Assembly: GCA_019634735.1 (NCBI GenBank)
Contig: JAHCAT010000003.1
Location: forward strand, 227,913 to 291,912
DNA: 64,000 nt
Direction: 5' to 3'
Source: Lysobacterales bacterium
GTDB lineage: Bacteria > Pseudomonadota > Gammaproteobacteria > Xanthomonadales > UBA2363
Position numbers and translations under genes: made by a program. Below the pieces are notes generated by a model that was not told where the DNA came from, did no database searches, and saw nothing but the letters and a program-made list of their open reading frames with translations. Shown piece after piece: positions 19,589 through 27,914 of the stretch (positions are counted from its first letter, which is position 1; every line of letters begins with the position of its first letter).

Positions 19589-19717
19589 GGTCGCCGGTCT
19601 TCGCGCCATGGTGCGGACCGCCCCCGTTGGCCTGTTCGACGTGGCGTCGGCTGCGCCTTCACCGTCCAACGGTCCGCCGCCCGCATCACGAAGCGATCTC
19701 GACGGCCTGGCTGCGCG
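19589..19717. repeat. Dispersed ~129-bp repeat, copy B
   Basis: Ungapped partner of 1929-2057. It starts 29 bases after the stop of the 19030 gene, as copy A starts 30 bases after the stop of the 258 gene. Short reading frames across both copies translate to similar Arg/His/Pro-rich peptides, but substitutions are spread over all codon positions, so coding is unlikely. Confidence 0.6.
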
Positions 19718-20216
19718 CACACAGGACATGCCCGGGCCGGCCCAGACCGTCCAGGCGGGTACTGACGGTGGCGCACACTGGTGCGGCAACCGCAAGCTGC
19801 GGGGTGCCGGCATGCTCGTCCTGGCCGCGGCAGCAGAGTCCGGACGGCTGGACCGTCTCCGGGGGTTTGCCCGCAACGCCATGACCCTTTTGGGACCCCG
19901 GCCTGTCTGGCGGTGGCGATCCGGTTGCGAGGGTGAGCCGAGCATCGACCCCGTCGGGCGGGCATGCCGGATCCAGGCGCCCATGCTGGCCTGACGCGAC
20001 CAAAGTCGAATTGTCGGCCCCGTGCCCGCGCGCGATCCTCGAACGCGCGCCAGTCCGGCCCCAGTTCGCCGGCGCGCCGATGGCTGCCTGACGCATCCGT
20101 CGAATCCGGCACGAGGGAGGCCAGCGGCCAGCCATGGGCAGCACACTTGTATCCACGTCGCCCGTTGTCCGGACGGGCGATCCCGGGGCGATCCATCGCA
20201 GGGAGGAGCACCTCAC
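19718..20216 (+). other. Long leader region of the DUF4212-symporter operon
   Basis: No gene is seen. It contains the candidate CrbR operator (19996-20014), about 203 bases before the next ATG, and an eight-base stem at 20158-20180 (TCGCCCGT / ACGGGCGA, seven-base loop) close to the ribosome-binding site GGGAGGAG. If the promoter lies near the operator the mRNA leader would be roughly 170-180 bases, long enough for post-transcriptional control. Confidence 0.45.
19996..20014 (+). promoter_or_regulatory. Candidate CrbR operator upstream of the symporter operon
   Basis: Reads GCGACCAAAGTCGAATTGT toward the DUF4212 gene and differs from the acs site at two of 19 positions. Confidence 0.55.
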
Positions 20217-20468
20217 ATGACCACCAACTTCGCCGAACACTGGCGTCAGACGCGCAACCTGATGCTCGGCCATCTGGTCGTCTGGTTCATCTTTTCGTTC
20301 GTGATCCACTGGTTCGCGACCGACTTGAACCGGATCAGCTTCTTTGGCTGGCCTCTGGGCTACTACTTCGCCGCGCAAGGCTCGTTGATCGTCTTCGTCG
20401 TGCAACTGTTCCTGTTCAACAGGCAGCAGCACGCGATCGATGTGAAGCATGGCGTTCAGGAAGACTAG
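20217..20468 (+). CDS. DUF4212 sodium/substrate symporter small subunit
   Basis: An 83-residue inner-membrane protein with two hydrophobic segments (about 17-35 and 48-67) and charged ends. It belongs to DUF4212, the small partner encoded directly ahead of VC_2705-type sodium:solute symporters. Conserved residues include HWRQTRNLM near the start and WPLGYYFAAQGS before the second helix. GGGAGGAG sits about eight bases before the ATG. The symporter gene follows after 12 bases, so they are co-translated. It probably stabilises or modifies the transporter. Confidence 0.88.
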   Translation: MTTNFAEHWRQTRNLMLGHLVVWFIFSFVIHWFATDLNRISFFGWPLGYYFAAQGSLIVFVVQLFLFNRQQHAIDVKHGVQED

Positions 20469-20480
20469 CAGGAGACCGTC

Positions 20481-22307
20481 ATGGCTATGCAATGGGAAGG
20501 GAAATCCTTTATCGAGAATCTGCCCAAGATCTACGGGGTCTACACGGGCGGGTTCCTGCTGTTCTTCGGACTGATGGCGCTTGGCGAGCGCATGGGCATG
20601 AGTGCCAGCGCGATCGGCATCTCGTTCGTGGCGTTCACCGTGGCCATCTACGCCTTCATCGGCATCCTGTCGCGAACGATGGCGGTCGAGGCGTACTACG
20701 TCGCCGGCCGCAGCGTGCCGCCCGTCTTCAACGGCATGGCGACGGCTGCGGACTGGATGTCCGGTGCCTCGTTCGTGGCGATGGCCGGCGGCGTGTTCAT
20801 GGCCGGCTACCCCTATCTGGCCTTCGTGGTGGGCTGGACAGGCGGATACATCCTGGTCGCGACGCTGATGGCGCCGTACCTGCGCAAATTCGGCTGCTAC
20901 ACCGTGCCGGACTTCATCGGTACCCGGTACGGGGGCAAGCTGACGCGGTTCTGCGCCATCGTCGTGCTGATCGTGGCGTCGTTCACCTACGTAACCGCGC
21001 AGATCACCGCAACGGGAACCATCGCCGCGCGCGCATTCCTGATCCCGTTCGAGGTGGGCGTGTGGTTCGGTCTGCTGGGCATCCTTGTTTGTTCCATGCT
21101 CGGCGGCATGCGCGCCGTGACCTGGACCCAGGTCGCGCAGTACATCGTGCTGATCATCGCCTACCTGTTGCCGATCGTCTGGATGTCGGGTGTACAGGGC
21201 TTCGGCTGGTTCCCGCAGTTCCAGTACGGCCCGGCGGTGGCGCGCATCACGGAGCTCGAGCCGCTGCTCGGCGTCGGCGCGAGGGCGGCCGAAGCGGTGC
21301 CGGGCCTGGGCGTGCTGACCACTCTGCACGCTGCACCCCGCGAGGGCGCGCTTGCGGCCTGGCAGTTCGCCACCCTGGCCTTCTGCATGATGGTCGGCAC
21401 GGCTTCGCTTCCGCACATCCTGATGCGCTACTTCACCACGCCTTCGGTGAAGGCGGCGCGCAACTCGGTGGCGTGGTCCCTGTTCTTCATCTTCCTGCTC
21501 TACTTCTCCGCGCCCGCCCTGGCGACGCTGAGCAAGCTGTCCCTGTTCGACCCGAACCTGGCGACCTCGATCTTCGGCAAGGCGATCGCCGACGTGCAGT
21601 CACTGGCCTGGGTGCAGAACTGGAGCGAGATCGGCCTGCTGGCCATCCGAGATTCCAACGCGGACGGCATCCTGCAGGTCAACGAGTTCTTCCTGAACCC
21701 GGACATCATCGTCCTGGCGACGCCGGAATTCGCCGGTCTTCCCTACGTGATCTCGGGCCTGGTCGCCGCCGGCGGCATGGCGGCTGCGATGTCGACGGCC
21801 GATGGCCTGCTGCTGGCCATGGCCAACGCGCTTTCGCACGATCTGTACTACAAGATCATCGATCCCAAGGCCGAGACCCGCAAGCGTCTGATGACGGCGC
21901 GCGTCCTGCTGCTGGTTATCGGTGCCGCCGGTGCGGCGGTGGCGAGCATGAAGCTGACCGGCATCCTCGGCGCCGTCGCCTGGGCCTTCTGCTTTGCGAT
22001 GTCGGGCTTGTTCGCGCCCTTGGTGCTCGGGGTCTGGTGGAAGCGGGCGAACCGGGCCGGCGCCGTCGCCGGCATGGTGGTCGGTCTGGCAGCGGGCTGG
22101 CTGTACCTGATCGCGGTCCGCAATGGCATGACTCCCTGGCTGGGGTTGGACGATCTGCGCTTCGGTGTGGTCGGCGTGGCTGCCAGTTTCGCCGCGATGA
22201 TCGTGGTGACCCTGATGACGCCCGAACCGAGCCCGGAGATCCAGCGGATGGTCGATGAGGTCCGCATTCCCAGAGGCGAGACCATCATCGGATCGAAGAT
22301 GGGCTGA
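20481..22307 (+). CDS. VC_2705-family sodium:solute symporter (probable acetate/carboxylate)
   Basis: A 608-residue inner-membrane transporter of the sodium:solute symporter family with about 13 predicted helices. Family features include YYVAGRSVPPVFNGMATAAD after the first helices, MAGGVFMAGYPYLAF, and VPDFIGTRYGGKLTR in the early loops. It is longer than ActP (about 550) and has the central insertion typical of the VC_2705 branch. With the DUF4212 subunit, acs and CrbS/CrbR it most likely brings in acetate or other short carboxylates. A hairpin plus T-run terminator closes the operon at 22355-22389. Confidence 0.9.
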   Translation: MAMQWEGKSFIENLPKIYGVYTGGFLLFFGLMALGERMGMSASAIGISFVAFTVAIYAFIGILSRTMAVEAYYVAGRSVPPVFNGMATAADWMSGASFVAMAGGVFMAGYPYLAFVVGWTGGYILVATLMAPYLRKFGCYTVPDFIGTRYGGKLTRFCAIVVLIVASFTYVTAQITATGTIAARAFLIPFEVGVWFGLLGILVCSMLGGMRAVTWTQVAQYIVLIIAYLLPIVWMSGVQGFGWFPQFQYGPAVARITELEPLLGVGARAAEAVPGLGVLTTLHAAPREGALAAWQFATLAFCMMVGTASLPHILMRYFTTPSVKAARNSVAWSLFFIFLLYFSAPALATLSKLSLFDPNLATSIFGKAIADVQSLAWVQNWSEIGLLAIRDSNADGILQVNEFFLNPDIIVLATPEFAGLPYVISGLVAAGGMAAAMSTADGLLLAMANALSHDLYYKIIDPKAETRKRLMTARVLLLVIGAAGAAVASMKLTGILGAVAWAFCFAMSGLFAPLVLGVWWKRANRAGAVAGMVVGLAAGWLYLIAVRNGMTPWLGLDDLRFGVVGVAASFAAMIVVTLMTPEPSPEIQRMVDEVRIPRGETIIGSKMG

Positions 22308-22320
22308 GGTTCTCCAACAC

Positions 22321-22347
22321 GCCCCACCCCCGTCTCCTGGGTGGGGC
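22321..22347 (+). terminator. First hairpin after the symporter operon
   Basis: GCCCCACCC / GGGTGGGGC, a perfect nine-base stem with a nine-base loop, starting 14 bases after the symporter stop. It precedes the T-run hairpin and may act with it. Confidence 0.5.
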
Positions 22348-22354
22348 ACTCTTC

Positions 22355-22389
22355 GATGCCGGGGCGGCTTTGCTGTCCCGGCATCTTTT
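22355..22389 (+). terminator. Intrinsic terminator after the symporter operon
   Basis: A nine-base stem GATGCCGGG / CCCGGCATC (22355-22363 with 22377-22385) is followed directly by TTTTCTT, the form of a rho-independent terminator. Confidence 0.8.
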
Positions 22390-22450
22390 CTTCGCTGGCC
22401 TGGGGTTGTGAGAGCATGGCGGAACTTGGCCTGAGACCGGGGTGGGCAGG

Positions 22451-22813
22451 ATGGTGACTGGGGTTCCGCTTTACGCTGTGGCGATCGACTACGTGCTGGG
22501 CATGGTCATGTGGACCCTGATCGGCCGCTTCGGCATGCGACTGTTCCTGCCCGAGGAAAGCCGCTTCTTCTTCAGCCGGTTCTTCATCAAGGTCACCGAT
22601 CCCCTGATCAAGCTGTTCAAGCCGATCACGCCCGAGTTCCTGATCCAGCCCATGGTGCCCCTGTACGTGGCCTGGTTCTTCTTCATCACGCGTTTTTACG
22701 TCATGCCCTGGCTGCTCGGCTATTCGGTGATGGGCATGTTGTCGTTCCCCCTCGAGGGGCAGATCGCGCAGGGTATGTATTACCTGCTGGGTCTGCTGCG
22801 CGGGGGCGGCTGA
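22451..22813 (+). CDS. Unrecognised small membrane protein in the acetate island
   Basis: A 120-residue protein with three to four hydrophobic stretches (about 5-22, 68-85, 88-112) separated by a basic, Phe-rich loop (ESRFFFSRFFIKVTDPLIKLFKPITP). The repeated apolar segment with the TDPLIKLFKPITP motif recalls YggT-family membrane proteins, but I am not certain of the match. The ATG at 22451 is used; an in-frame GTG lies at 22442. It follows the symporter terminator, so it has its own promoter or depends on read-through. Confidence 0.6.
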   Translation: MVTGVPLYAVAIDYVLGMVMWTLIGRFGMRLFLPEESRFFFSRFFIKVTDPLIKLFKPITPEFLIQPMVPLYVAWFFFITRFYVMPWLLGYSVMGMLSFPLEGQIAQGMYYLLGLLRGGG

Positions 22814-22916
22814 CGCGCGGCGGTGCCGGGACGCTGTGCCCGGTTCGGGTGCGCGGGCCGGCGTCCCCGAGCCACTGCTGTGGCTGCAGGTGGCGCGCAG
22901 GTGCGCGAAGCCAGCC

Positions 22917-22937
22917 AGCGCGGGCACGTCCCGCGCT
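22917..22937. terminator. Hairpin between convergent genes
   Basis: AGCGCGGG / CCCGCGCT, a perfect eight-base stem with loop CACGT, in the 245-base gap between the small membrane protein and the convergent gene ending at 23059. Confidence 0.4.
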
Positions 22938-23058
22938 CGACGAAGCGCCTGCCACTGCGCAGGTGGCCTGGAGGGGCGGTCGGAGACGGCAACAGGGTGT
23001 CCGGCCGATCCCCGTCGAAGGAAGCCTTGCCAACCGGTGTGGTGAACCCAGGATCGGG

Positions 23059-23730
23059 TCAGCCCAGGGCGGCAGCGATCGAGTGGGCGTCCAGGTGCTT
23101 GCGCAGGTCCCCCCGGACCTCCTGCCAATGGAACCGGACCGAGTTCCGGACGATCGACTCGTCCAGTTGCATGAATTCCTTGACCACCGGAGCCCAGCGC
23201 ACCAGTGCCTCGGGACTGGCCTGGAAGCAGTCCTCGTCGTCCGCGACCCGCCGCCAGTCGGTCAGTGCGATCCGGGTGCGGACCCGGCGCGCATGTTCCG
23301 GAAACTCGGCATCGGCGTCGGTGGGGTGGCCGGTTTCGTCCAGGGTCCGGTCGAGCAGGGCGAGCATCAGTTCGCGGACCTGTTCGGGCGACAGCGCGGT
23401 GCGTCGGGCGATGAGTCCGCCGGCATAGACGGACAGGTCGGAAAGGCAGGCCAGAAACATGTGCCACTTGGCGAGATTGATCGAGACGAGGAACGGATCG
23501 CTCTCGAACAGGTCGGGATAGCGCTGACCGGCACGCGTGCGCAAGTAGCCGTACAGGCTGGTCTGGGCGATGAAGCTGGCGCGCGAGGACACGAACGCGC
23601 GCAGGGCATCCGTATCGGTGATCGGCTCCGGCCGGACCTTGCCGCCCAGGCCGAAGTAGCTGCGAAACTGGCCCAGAAGTTCGTGCGCGCCGTCCCGAAG
23701 GCGGACGAAGAGACGGTTGGCCTGGGTCAT
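23059..23730 (-). CDS. Unrecognised 223-residue protein in the acetate island
   Basis: A soluble, mostly helical protein with no signal peptide or membrane segment. Visible landmarks are FRSYFGLGG, FVSSRASFIAQTSLYGYLRTRAG, SINLAKWHMFLACLSDLSVYAGG, and a C-terminal VRFHWQEVRGDLRKHLD. I cannot name a domain. It lies 77 bases downstream of the exonuclease gene and may be the last gene of a DUF294-exonuclease-unknown operon. The ATG at 23730 gives MTQANRLFVRLRD; upstream in-frame sequence is not convincing. Confidence 0.65.
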   Translation of the reverse strand: MTQANRLFVRLRDGAHELLGQFRSYFGLGGKVRPEPITDTDALRAFVSSRASFIAQTSLYGYLRTRAGQRYPDLFESDPFLVSINLAKWHMFLACLSDLSVYAGGLIARRTALSPEQVRELMLALLDRTLDETGHPTDADAEFPEHARRVRTRIALTDWRRVADDEDCFQASPEALVRWAPVVKEFMQLDESIVRNSVRFHWQEVRGDLRKHLDAHSIAAALG

Positions 23731-23807
23731 GGGGTGGCCGGGTTTCCCAGCGGATGGGCCACTACTTTGACCGATGCCGCGGCTTCCGGCAATTTTCCGA
23801 AAGACTC

Positions 23808-24491
23808 TCACACCAGGGTCCGGAGCCGCACGCGCGCGTGCCCTCCCAGGTTCTCCACCTGGGCGAGCAGCAACTCCGCGCAGGCCAACGCGTCGCTGCC
23901 GGCCGAGTGCTGGCTGTGCGCTGGGAGCTGGTGACGCGCGCGGGCCCTGGCCAGGGTGAGCGCGTCGCCCCGCTCCTCGATGCGCTCGCCACGACCTTCG
24001 AGCAGCATGCGTTCAAGTTTCATCGTATCGATGAAGGGATTCGGCAAAGCGACGCCGCCGTGCCGATGCAGCATGGCGCGCAGGAAGCCCCGTTCGATGG
24101 CGGCCGCGTGCGCGGCGACGACCCGCCCCGCCAGGATCGGCAACAGGATCTGCAGCAGGCCCAGCTCGTCGCAGGCATCGGCCAGATCGCTGTCCAGCAG
24201 GCCGTGGATGATGGCGCTCTGCCCGACGCCGGCTTCGCCGTGCGGGCGCACCGGGACTTCCTGCGCGCTGGAGAGCTCGATCCGACCGGAACTGACACAG
24301 ACCCAGCCGGCGGACAGCACCTGATCGCGCCGCGGGTCCAGACCGGTGGTTTCGAGATCGAGCACGACGATGTCCAGTTCGTCGAAGCCGGTCGAAGCGG
24401 TCGGAGGCCTCGCGGTCAGCGTCTCTTGCTGGATCGGCAGCCTGCACTGGCGACGCGACCAGGCCAGTCGCGCCGAGCGCCACAGGCTCAC
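23808..24491 (-). CDS. 3'-5' exonuclease (DnaQ-like, DEDD superfamily)
   Basis: A 227-residue exonuclease. Exo I reads VVLDLETTGLDP with the Asp-x-Glu pair, Exo II lies around VVAAHAAAIERGFL, and the C-terminal part has GSDALACAELLLAQ with the late Asp. It is related to the DnaQ proofreading fold but is stand-alone. The GTG start at 24491 overlaps the DUF294 stop (GTGA), so the two are translationally coupled. This DUF294-exonuclease pair recurs beside VC_2705-type symporters in many proteobacteria; why is unknown. Confidence 0.8.
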   Translation of the reverse strand: MSLWRSARLAWSRRQCRLPIQQETLTARPPTASTGFDELDIVVLDLETTGLDPRRDQVLSAGWVCVSSGRIELSSAQEVPVRPHGEAGVGQSAIIHGLLDSDLADACDELGLLQILLPILAGRVVAAHAAAIERGFLRAMLHRHGGVALPNPFIDTMKLERMLLEGRGERIEERGDALTLARARARHQLPAHSQHSAGSDALACAELLLAQVENLGGHARVRLRTLV

Positions 24492-26344
24492 GCCGGAAAA
24501 TCCTGCGTCAATGCGCGCTGCGCCTCGCGTACGACCACGAAGGCATCGCGCAGCGCGACGCGCTCGGCATGGCTGAGGCGGCGGACGTCGAGGTGATTGT
24601 GAGGTGCCTCGCCTCGGCGATGCAGGTCGGCATGCAGGCGGACGCGCAGCCCGCTGAGCAGCCGGTAGGCGCCCTCCAGCCGGTCCGCGTCGCTGCGGGC
24701 CAGGGCGCCGCGCGAGACCAGGGCGGTCAGCCGCTCCAGTGTGGACGCCGCGGTGACGCCCGACTGCAGCGCGCGCACGCGCACCAGGTCGGTCAGCGGC
24801 ATCAGTCCGGCGGCCTTGATCTCCAGCGTTTCCCTGTGCTCGCCCCGGCTTTCCAGGACGAAGCGTCTGAAGAAGCCCAGGGGCACGTCGTGCTCGGTCG
24901 CGCCACGCGCCAGCGCACTGAGGAACACGGCCTTGCCGGTCCCGGTCGCGCAATCGGCCATTGCCTGGCGGATGCCGGCGACCAGGTCGCGATCGCCCTG
25001 GATGCCCCGGAGGTCGAAGAAGATGCTTATGCCCAGCACCGCCTGGGGATCGGGCAGTCGCGACCACTCGGCGAACTGGCGCTGCCAGCCGGCCAACGGT
25101 TGCCGCCAGGAAGGTGTGGTCGCCATGATGTCGCCGGGACAGTAGGCGTAGCCACAGGCGGCCAGGCCGTCGCAGACGAATCGGGCCATGGCGGCGAACC
25201 AGCCATAGGCATCGGGCGGCGCCGCGTCGTCATAGACGATGCCGTTGTCCTGGTCGGTCTTGAGGCTCTGCTCCTCCCGTGCCTGCGATCCGAAGGCCAG
25301 CCAGGCCCACGCGGCCGGGGCCGGTCCAAGTTCGGCTTCGGCAAGCCGGATCAGGCGTCGCGTGACGGTGTCGGTGATCGTCGTCATCACCTTGGGCACT
25401 TCCTCGGCGCGAATGCCAGAGGCCAGCAGCAGATCGAACAGCTTCGGGATCCGTCGACAGGCGTCGACCACGCCAGCCACCGTGTCCTGTTTCTGGATCT
25501 GTGCGGCGAGGTAGAGCGGGTGATGGGTCTGCAGACTGAGCAGGTCGCGCGTCGTCACCATGCCGACGACACGGCCCTCGCGCGTCAGGGGAAGGTGGTG
25601 GATGCCGCGTCCGGCCATCGCGACGATCGCGGCAAGGACCGGGCTGGCGGCATCGACGGTCAGCGGCTCCGGCGTCATCACGGCCGCCACCGGCTCATCG
25701 GGGCTGCGCCCCTTGGCCAGCACGCGGTTGCGCAGGTCCCGGTCGGTGACGATGCCCTGCACCGAGCCCTCGCTGCCGATCAGCAGGGAGGAGATGCCAT
25801 GCTCGGCCATGGTCCGCGCCGCCTGCGCGATCGGGGTGTCAGGCGACGCGAGCACCGGCTCGCGTCGCGTCAGTTCGCTCAGCGGTGTCATGAAGAGCGC
25901 CGCGGCCCCACCCGCGCCTTCGTGTTCGCGCAGTGCGCTGACCAGCCGCTCTTCAAGGCTGCGGATGTAGAAATCGTCGAAGGCGGGCGAGGCGGCGCGC
26001 AATGCGTCGAATGCCGCCTTCGGCATGCGCCAGATCAGCCCGTCTTCGATCAGCGAGATCCGGAAGCGCACCGGTTTCCCGCTGAGCAGGGACTGCAGGC
26101 CGAAGCTGTCGCCTTCCCCATAGCGGCCGACCAGGGTGCCGTGCCGATCATGCGCCTCGACGGCGCCACGGCGGATCAGGAACAGGGTGTGGTTCGCCTC
26201 GCCGATCTCCAGCAGCACGGAGCCGCTCCGGCGGTAGACCACCTCGAACGCGGCGGCAGCGCGGCGCCGCATAGCTGGCTCCAGGCTGTCGAAGGGCGGC
26301 GTCTGCGCCAGGAACCGGTCGACATCGGTGAGCGGGTCGTTCAT
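24488..26344 (-). CDS. DUF294 nucleotidyltransferase-like protein with cNMP and CBS domains
   Basis: A 618-residue cytoplasmic signalling protein. Domains in order: a cyclic-nucleotide-binding-like fold (about 12-125), two CBS repeats (about 165-285), a putative nucleotidyltransferase with GSQAREEQSLKTDQDNG (about 351-367, carrying the GS and D-x-D type residues) and a helical DUF294 C-terminal domain (about 480-612). Relatives resemble GlnD-type nucleotidyltransferases, but no substrate is known. It forms an operon with the exonuclease. A GGGGACC heptamer array lies 25 bases upstream of the start. Confidence 0.87.
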   Translation of the reverse strand: MNDPLTDVDRFLAQTPPFDSLEPAMRRRAAAAFEVVYRRSGSVLLEIGEANHTLFLIRRGAVEAHDRHGTLVGRYGEGDSFGLQSLLSGKPVRFRISLIEDGLIWRMPKAAFDALRAASPAFDDFYIRSLEERLVSALREHEGAGGAAALFMTPLSELTRREPVLASPDTPIAQAARTMAEHGISSLLIGSEGSVQGIVTDRDLRNRVLAKGRSPDEPVAAVMTPEPLTVDAASPVLAAIVAMAGRGIHHLPLTREGRVVGMVTTRDLLSLQTHHPLYLAAQIQKQDTVAGVVDACRRIPKLFDLLLASGIRAEEVPKVMTTITDTVTRRLIRLAEAELGPAPAAWAWLAFGSQAREEQSLKTDQDNGIVYDDAAPPDAYGWFAAMARFVCDGLAACGYAYCPGDIMATTPSWRQPLAGWQRQFAEWSRLPDPQAVLGISIFFDLRGIQGDRDLVAGIRQAMADCATGTGKAVFLSALARGATEHDVPLGFFRRFVLESRGEHRETLEIKAAGLMPLTDLVRVRALQSGVTAASTLERLTALVSRGALARSDADRLEGAYRLLSGLRVRLHADLHRRGEAPHNHLDVRRLSHAERVALRDAFVVVREAQRALTQDFPA

Positions 26345-26368
26345 GGCTGGATGATAGGTTCAATGGCC

Positions 26369-26403
26369 GGGGACCGGGGACTGGGGACCGGGGACCGGGG
26401 AGC
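26369..26403. repeat. GGGGACC heptamer tandem repeat, five units
   Basis: Units GGGGACC, GGGGACT, GGGGACC, GGGGACC, GGGGAGC, immediately upstream of the DUF294 gene (start 26344). The plus strand has five G-runs of four at seven-base spacing, so an intramolecular G-quadruplex is possible on that strand. Further G-rich sequence continues to about 26470. Confidence 0.85.
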
Positions 26404-26638
26404 AGCGGGCGGGGGGTGGGTGATAGGGAGCGGAGCGGCAGCGGGAGCAAAGGGGGAGGTAACGGCGGGGGCGCGGTGCGCCTGGCCGCCAATGGTCCGG
26501 GGCGTGCTGATCGCTGCAGGGGGGTCGTGGCGGCCAGGCGTCAGTGTCGGTTCGCGGCGCTGCGGTCCCGGTGCCGGCCGTTCCGGCTTCTTCCAGCGAC
26601 CTGGCCGGTGCCCGGGGGCGACAACGCCGGTCGCGGCC

Positions 26639-27826
26639 TCAGAGCACCTGGCCGGCGGCGTGGCCACTGGCCCAGGCCCACTGGAAGTTGTAGCCGCCCA
26701 GCCATCCGGTGACGTCGACCACCTCGCCGATGAAGTGCAGGCCGGGCACGTGGCGCGAGGCCATCGTGGCGGAGTCCAGGCCCGCGGTGTCGACGCCGCC
26801 CAGGGTCACCTCGGCGGTGCGGTAGCCTTCTGTGCCGCTCGGCGGAACCGGCCAGTCGGCCAGCACTGCCCCGGCCCGGCGCAGGTCGGGCGGCTGCAGC
26901 TGCCGCATTGGCCGATCCGTCAGCCAGGCCTCGCACAGGCGTTGCGCCAGGCGCCGGGGCAGCGCCTCTGCGAGCACGCCGGACAGCAGGGCGTCCGGTC
27001 GCGCCTGCCGGCGCTGCGCCAGCCACTCGGCGGCGTCACGGCCCGGCAGCAGGTCGATGCGCAGGCGCTCGCCAGGTTGCCAATACGAGGAGATCTGCAG
27101 GATCGCCGGGCCGCTCAAGCCACGATGGGTGATCAGCATCTGGTTGTGGAAGCTGGTCTTGCCACAGTGCGCCTCGATCGGCGTGGCGACGCCGGCGAGG
27201 TCGGCCAGGTGTTCCAGTGGCCGCCCGCTGAGGGTCAGCGGCACCAGTCCGGCCCGGGTCGGCACCACGGTGTGGCCGAACTGCCGGGCCAGGTCCAGGC
27301 CGAAGCCGGTCGCGCCCATGCGCGGGATCGACAGACCACCCGTGGCGACCACCAGGGAGGGTGCGTGGAACTGGCCGCGTGCCGTGTCGACCTGGAAACC
27401 GCCGCCCTGCTGGCGAACCCCATGGATCGTGCAGCCGGTTTCGATGCGGACCCGGGCATCGGCGCACTCGGCCAGCAGCATGGCGACGATCTGTTTGCTG
27501 GACTGGTCGCAGAACAGCTGGCCCAGCTCCTTCTCGTGCCAGGCGATGCCGTGACGGTCGACAAGTGCGAGGAAGTCGGCGGGAACGTACCGCGCCAGCG
27601 CCGACTTGCAGTAGTGGGGGTTGGCCGACAGGAACTGCGCCGGCGTGGTGCCGGTGTTGGTGAAGTTGCAGCGGCCGCCGCCGGACATGAGGATCTTCTT
27701 GCCGACCCGTTCGGCATGCTCGACCACCAGCACGCGGCGACCGCGCCGGCCCGCGGCCAGGGCGCACATCAGGCCCGCGGCGCCTCCGCCCAGGATGATT
27801 GCGTCCAGTGGCGGGGGCGGGCTCAT
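26639..27826 (-). CDS. BaiN/RdsA-family (HI0933-like) FAD-dependent oxidoreductase
   Basis: A 395-residue flavoprotein. The N-terminus has the dinucleotide-binding motif IILGGGAAGLMCALAAGRRG, then the family signature KILMSGGGRCNFTN, and a late FAD motif GLHFIGEVVDVTGWLGGYN. Length and motifs match the HI0933/YhiN flavoprotein family, whose substrates are mostly unknown despite the BaiN name. The ATG at 27826 gives MSPPPPLDAIILGGG; upstream in-frame residues are low-complexity. It follows the YqaA gene on the same strand after an 88-base gap holding an eight-base hairpin. Confidence 0.88.
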   Translation of the reverse strand: MSPPPPLDAIILGGGAAGLMCALAAGRRGRRVLVVEHAERVGKKILMSGGGRCNFTNTGTTPAQFLSANPHYCKSALARYVPADFLALVDRHGIAWHEKELGQLFCDQSSKQIVAMLLAECADARVRIETGCTIHGVRQQGGGFQVDTARGQFHAPSLVVATGGLSIPRMGATGFGLDLARQFGHTVVPTRAGLVPLTLSGRPLEHLADLAGVATPIEAHCGKTSFHNQMLITHRGLSGPAILQISSYWQPGERLRIDLLPGRDAAEWLAQRRQARPDALLSGVLAEALPRRLAQRLCEAWLTDRPMRQLQPPDLRRAGAVLADWPVPPSGTEGYRTAEVTLGGVDTAGLDSATMASRHVPGLHFIGEVVDVTGWLGGYNFQWAWASGHAAGQVL

Positions 27827-27867
27827 CGCCCTGGCTCCGGCGCCTGTTGCCTGCGCAGCGCGCCGGC

Positions 27868-27891
27868 CCGGCCCGTTCGGGATCGGGCCGG
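27868..27891 (-). terminator. Hairpin between the YqaA and flavoprotein genes
   Basis: CCGGCCCG / CGGGCCGG, a perfect eight-base stem with an eight-base loop, located 24 bases after the YqaA stop. No T-tract, so it may attenuate rather than end transcription. Confidence 0.4.
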
Positions 27892-27914
27892 CACCCGGCC
27901 GAGCCTGCCGCTGA

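Noticed and set aside
19608..19994. Short plus-strand open frames across the repeat copy B
   Set aside because: They arise from the dispersed repeat; the matching frames in copy A are not kept in length and substitutions are not codon-biased.
23758..23780. ACTACTTTGACCGATG as a further CrbR-type site upstream of the 23059 gene
   Set aside because: On the coding strand it reads GGTCAAAGTAG, sharing only the CAAAG core, with the conserved flanks missing.
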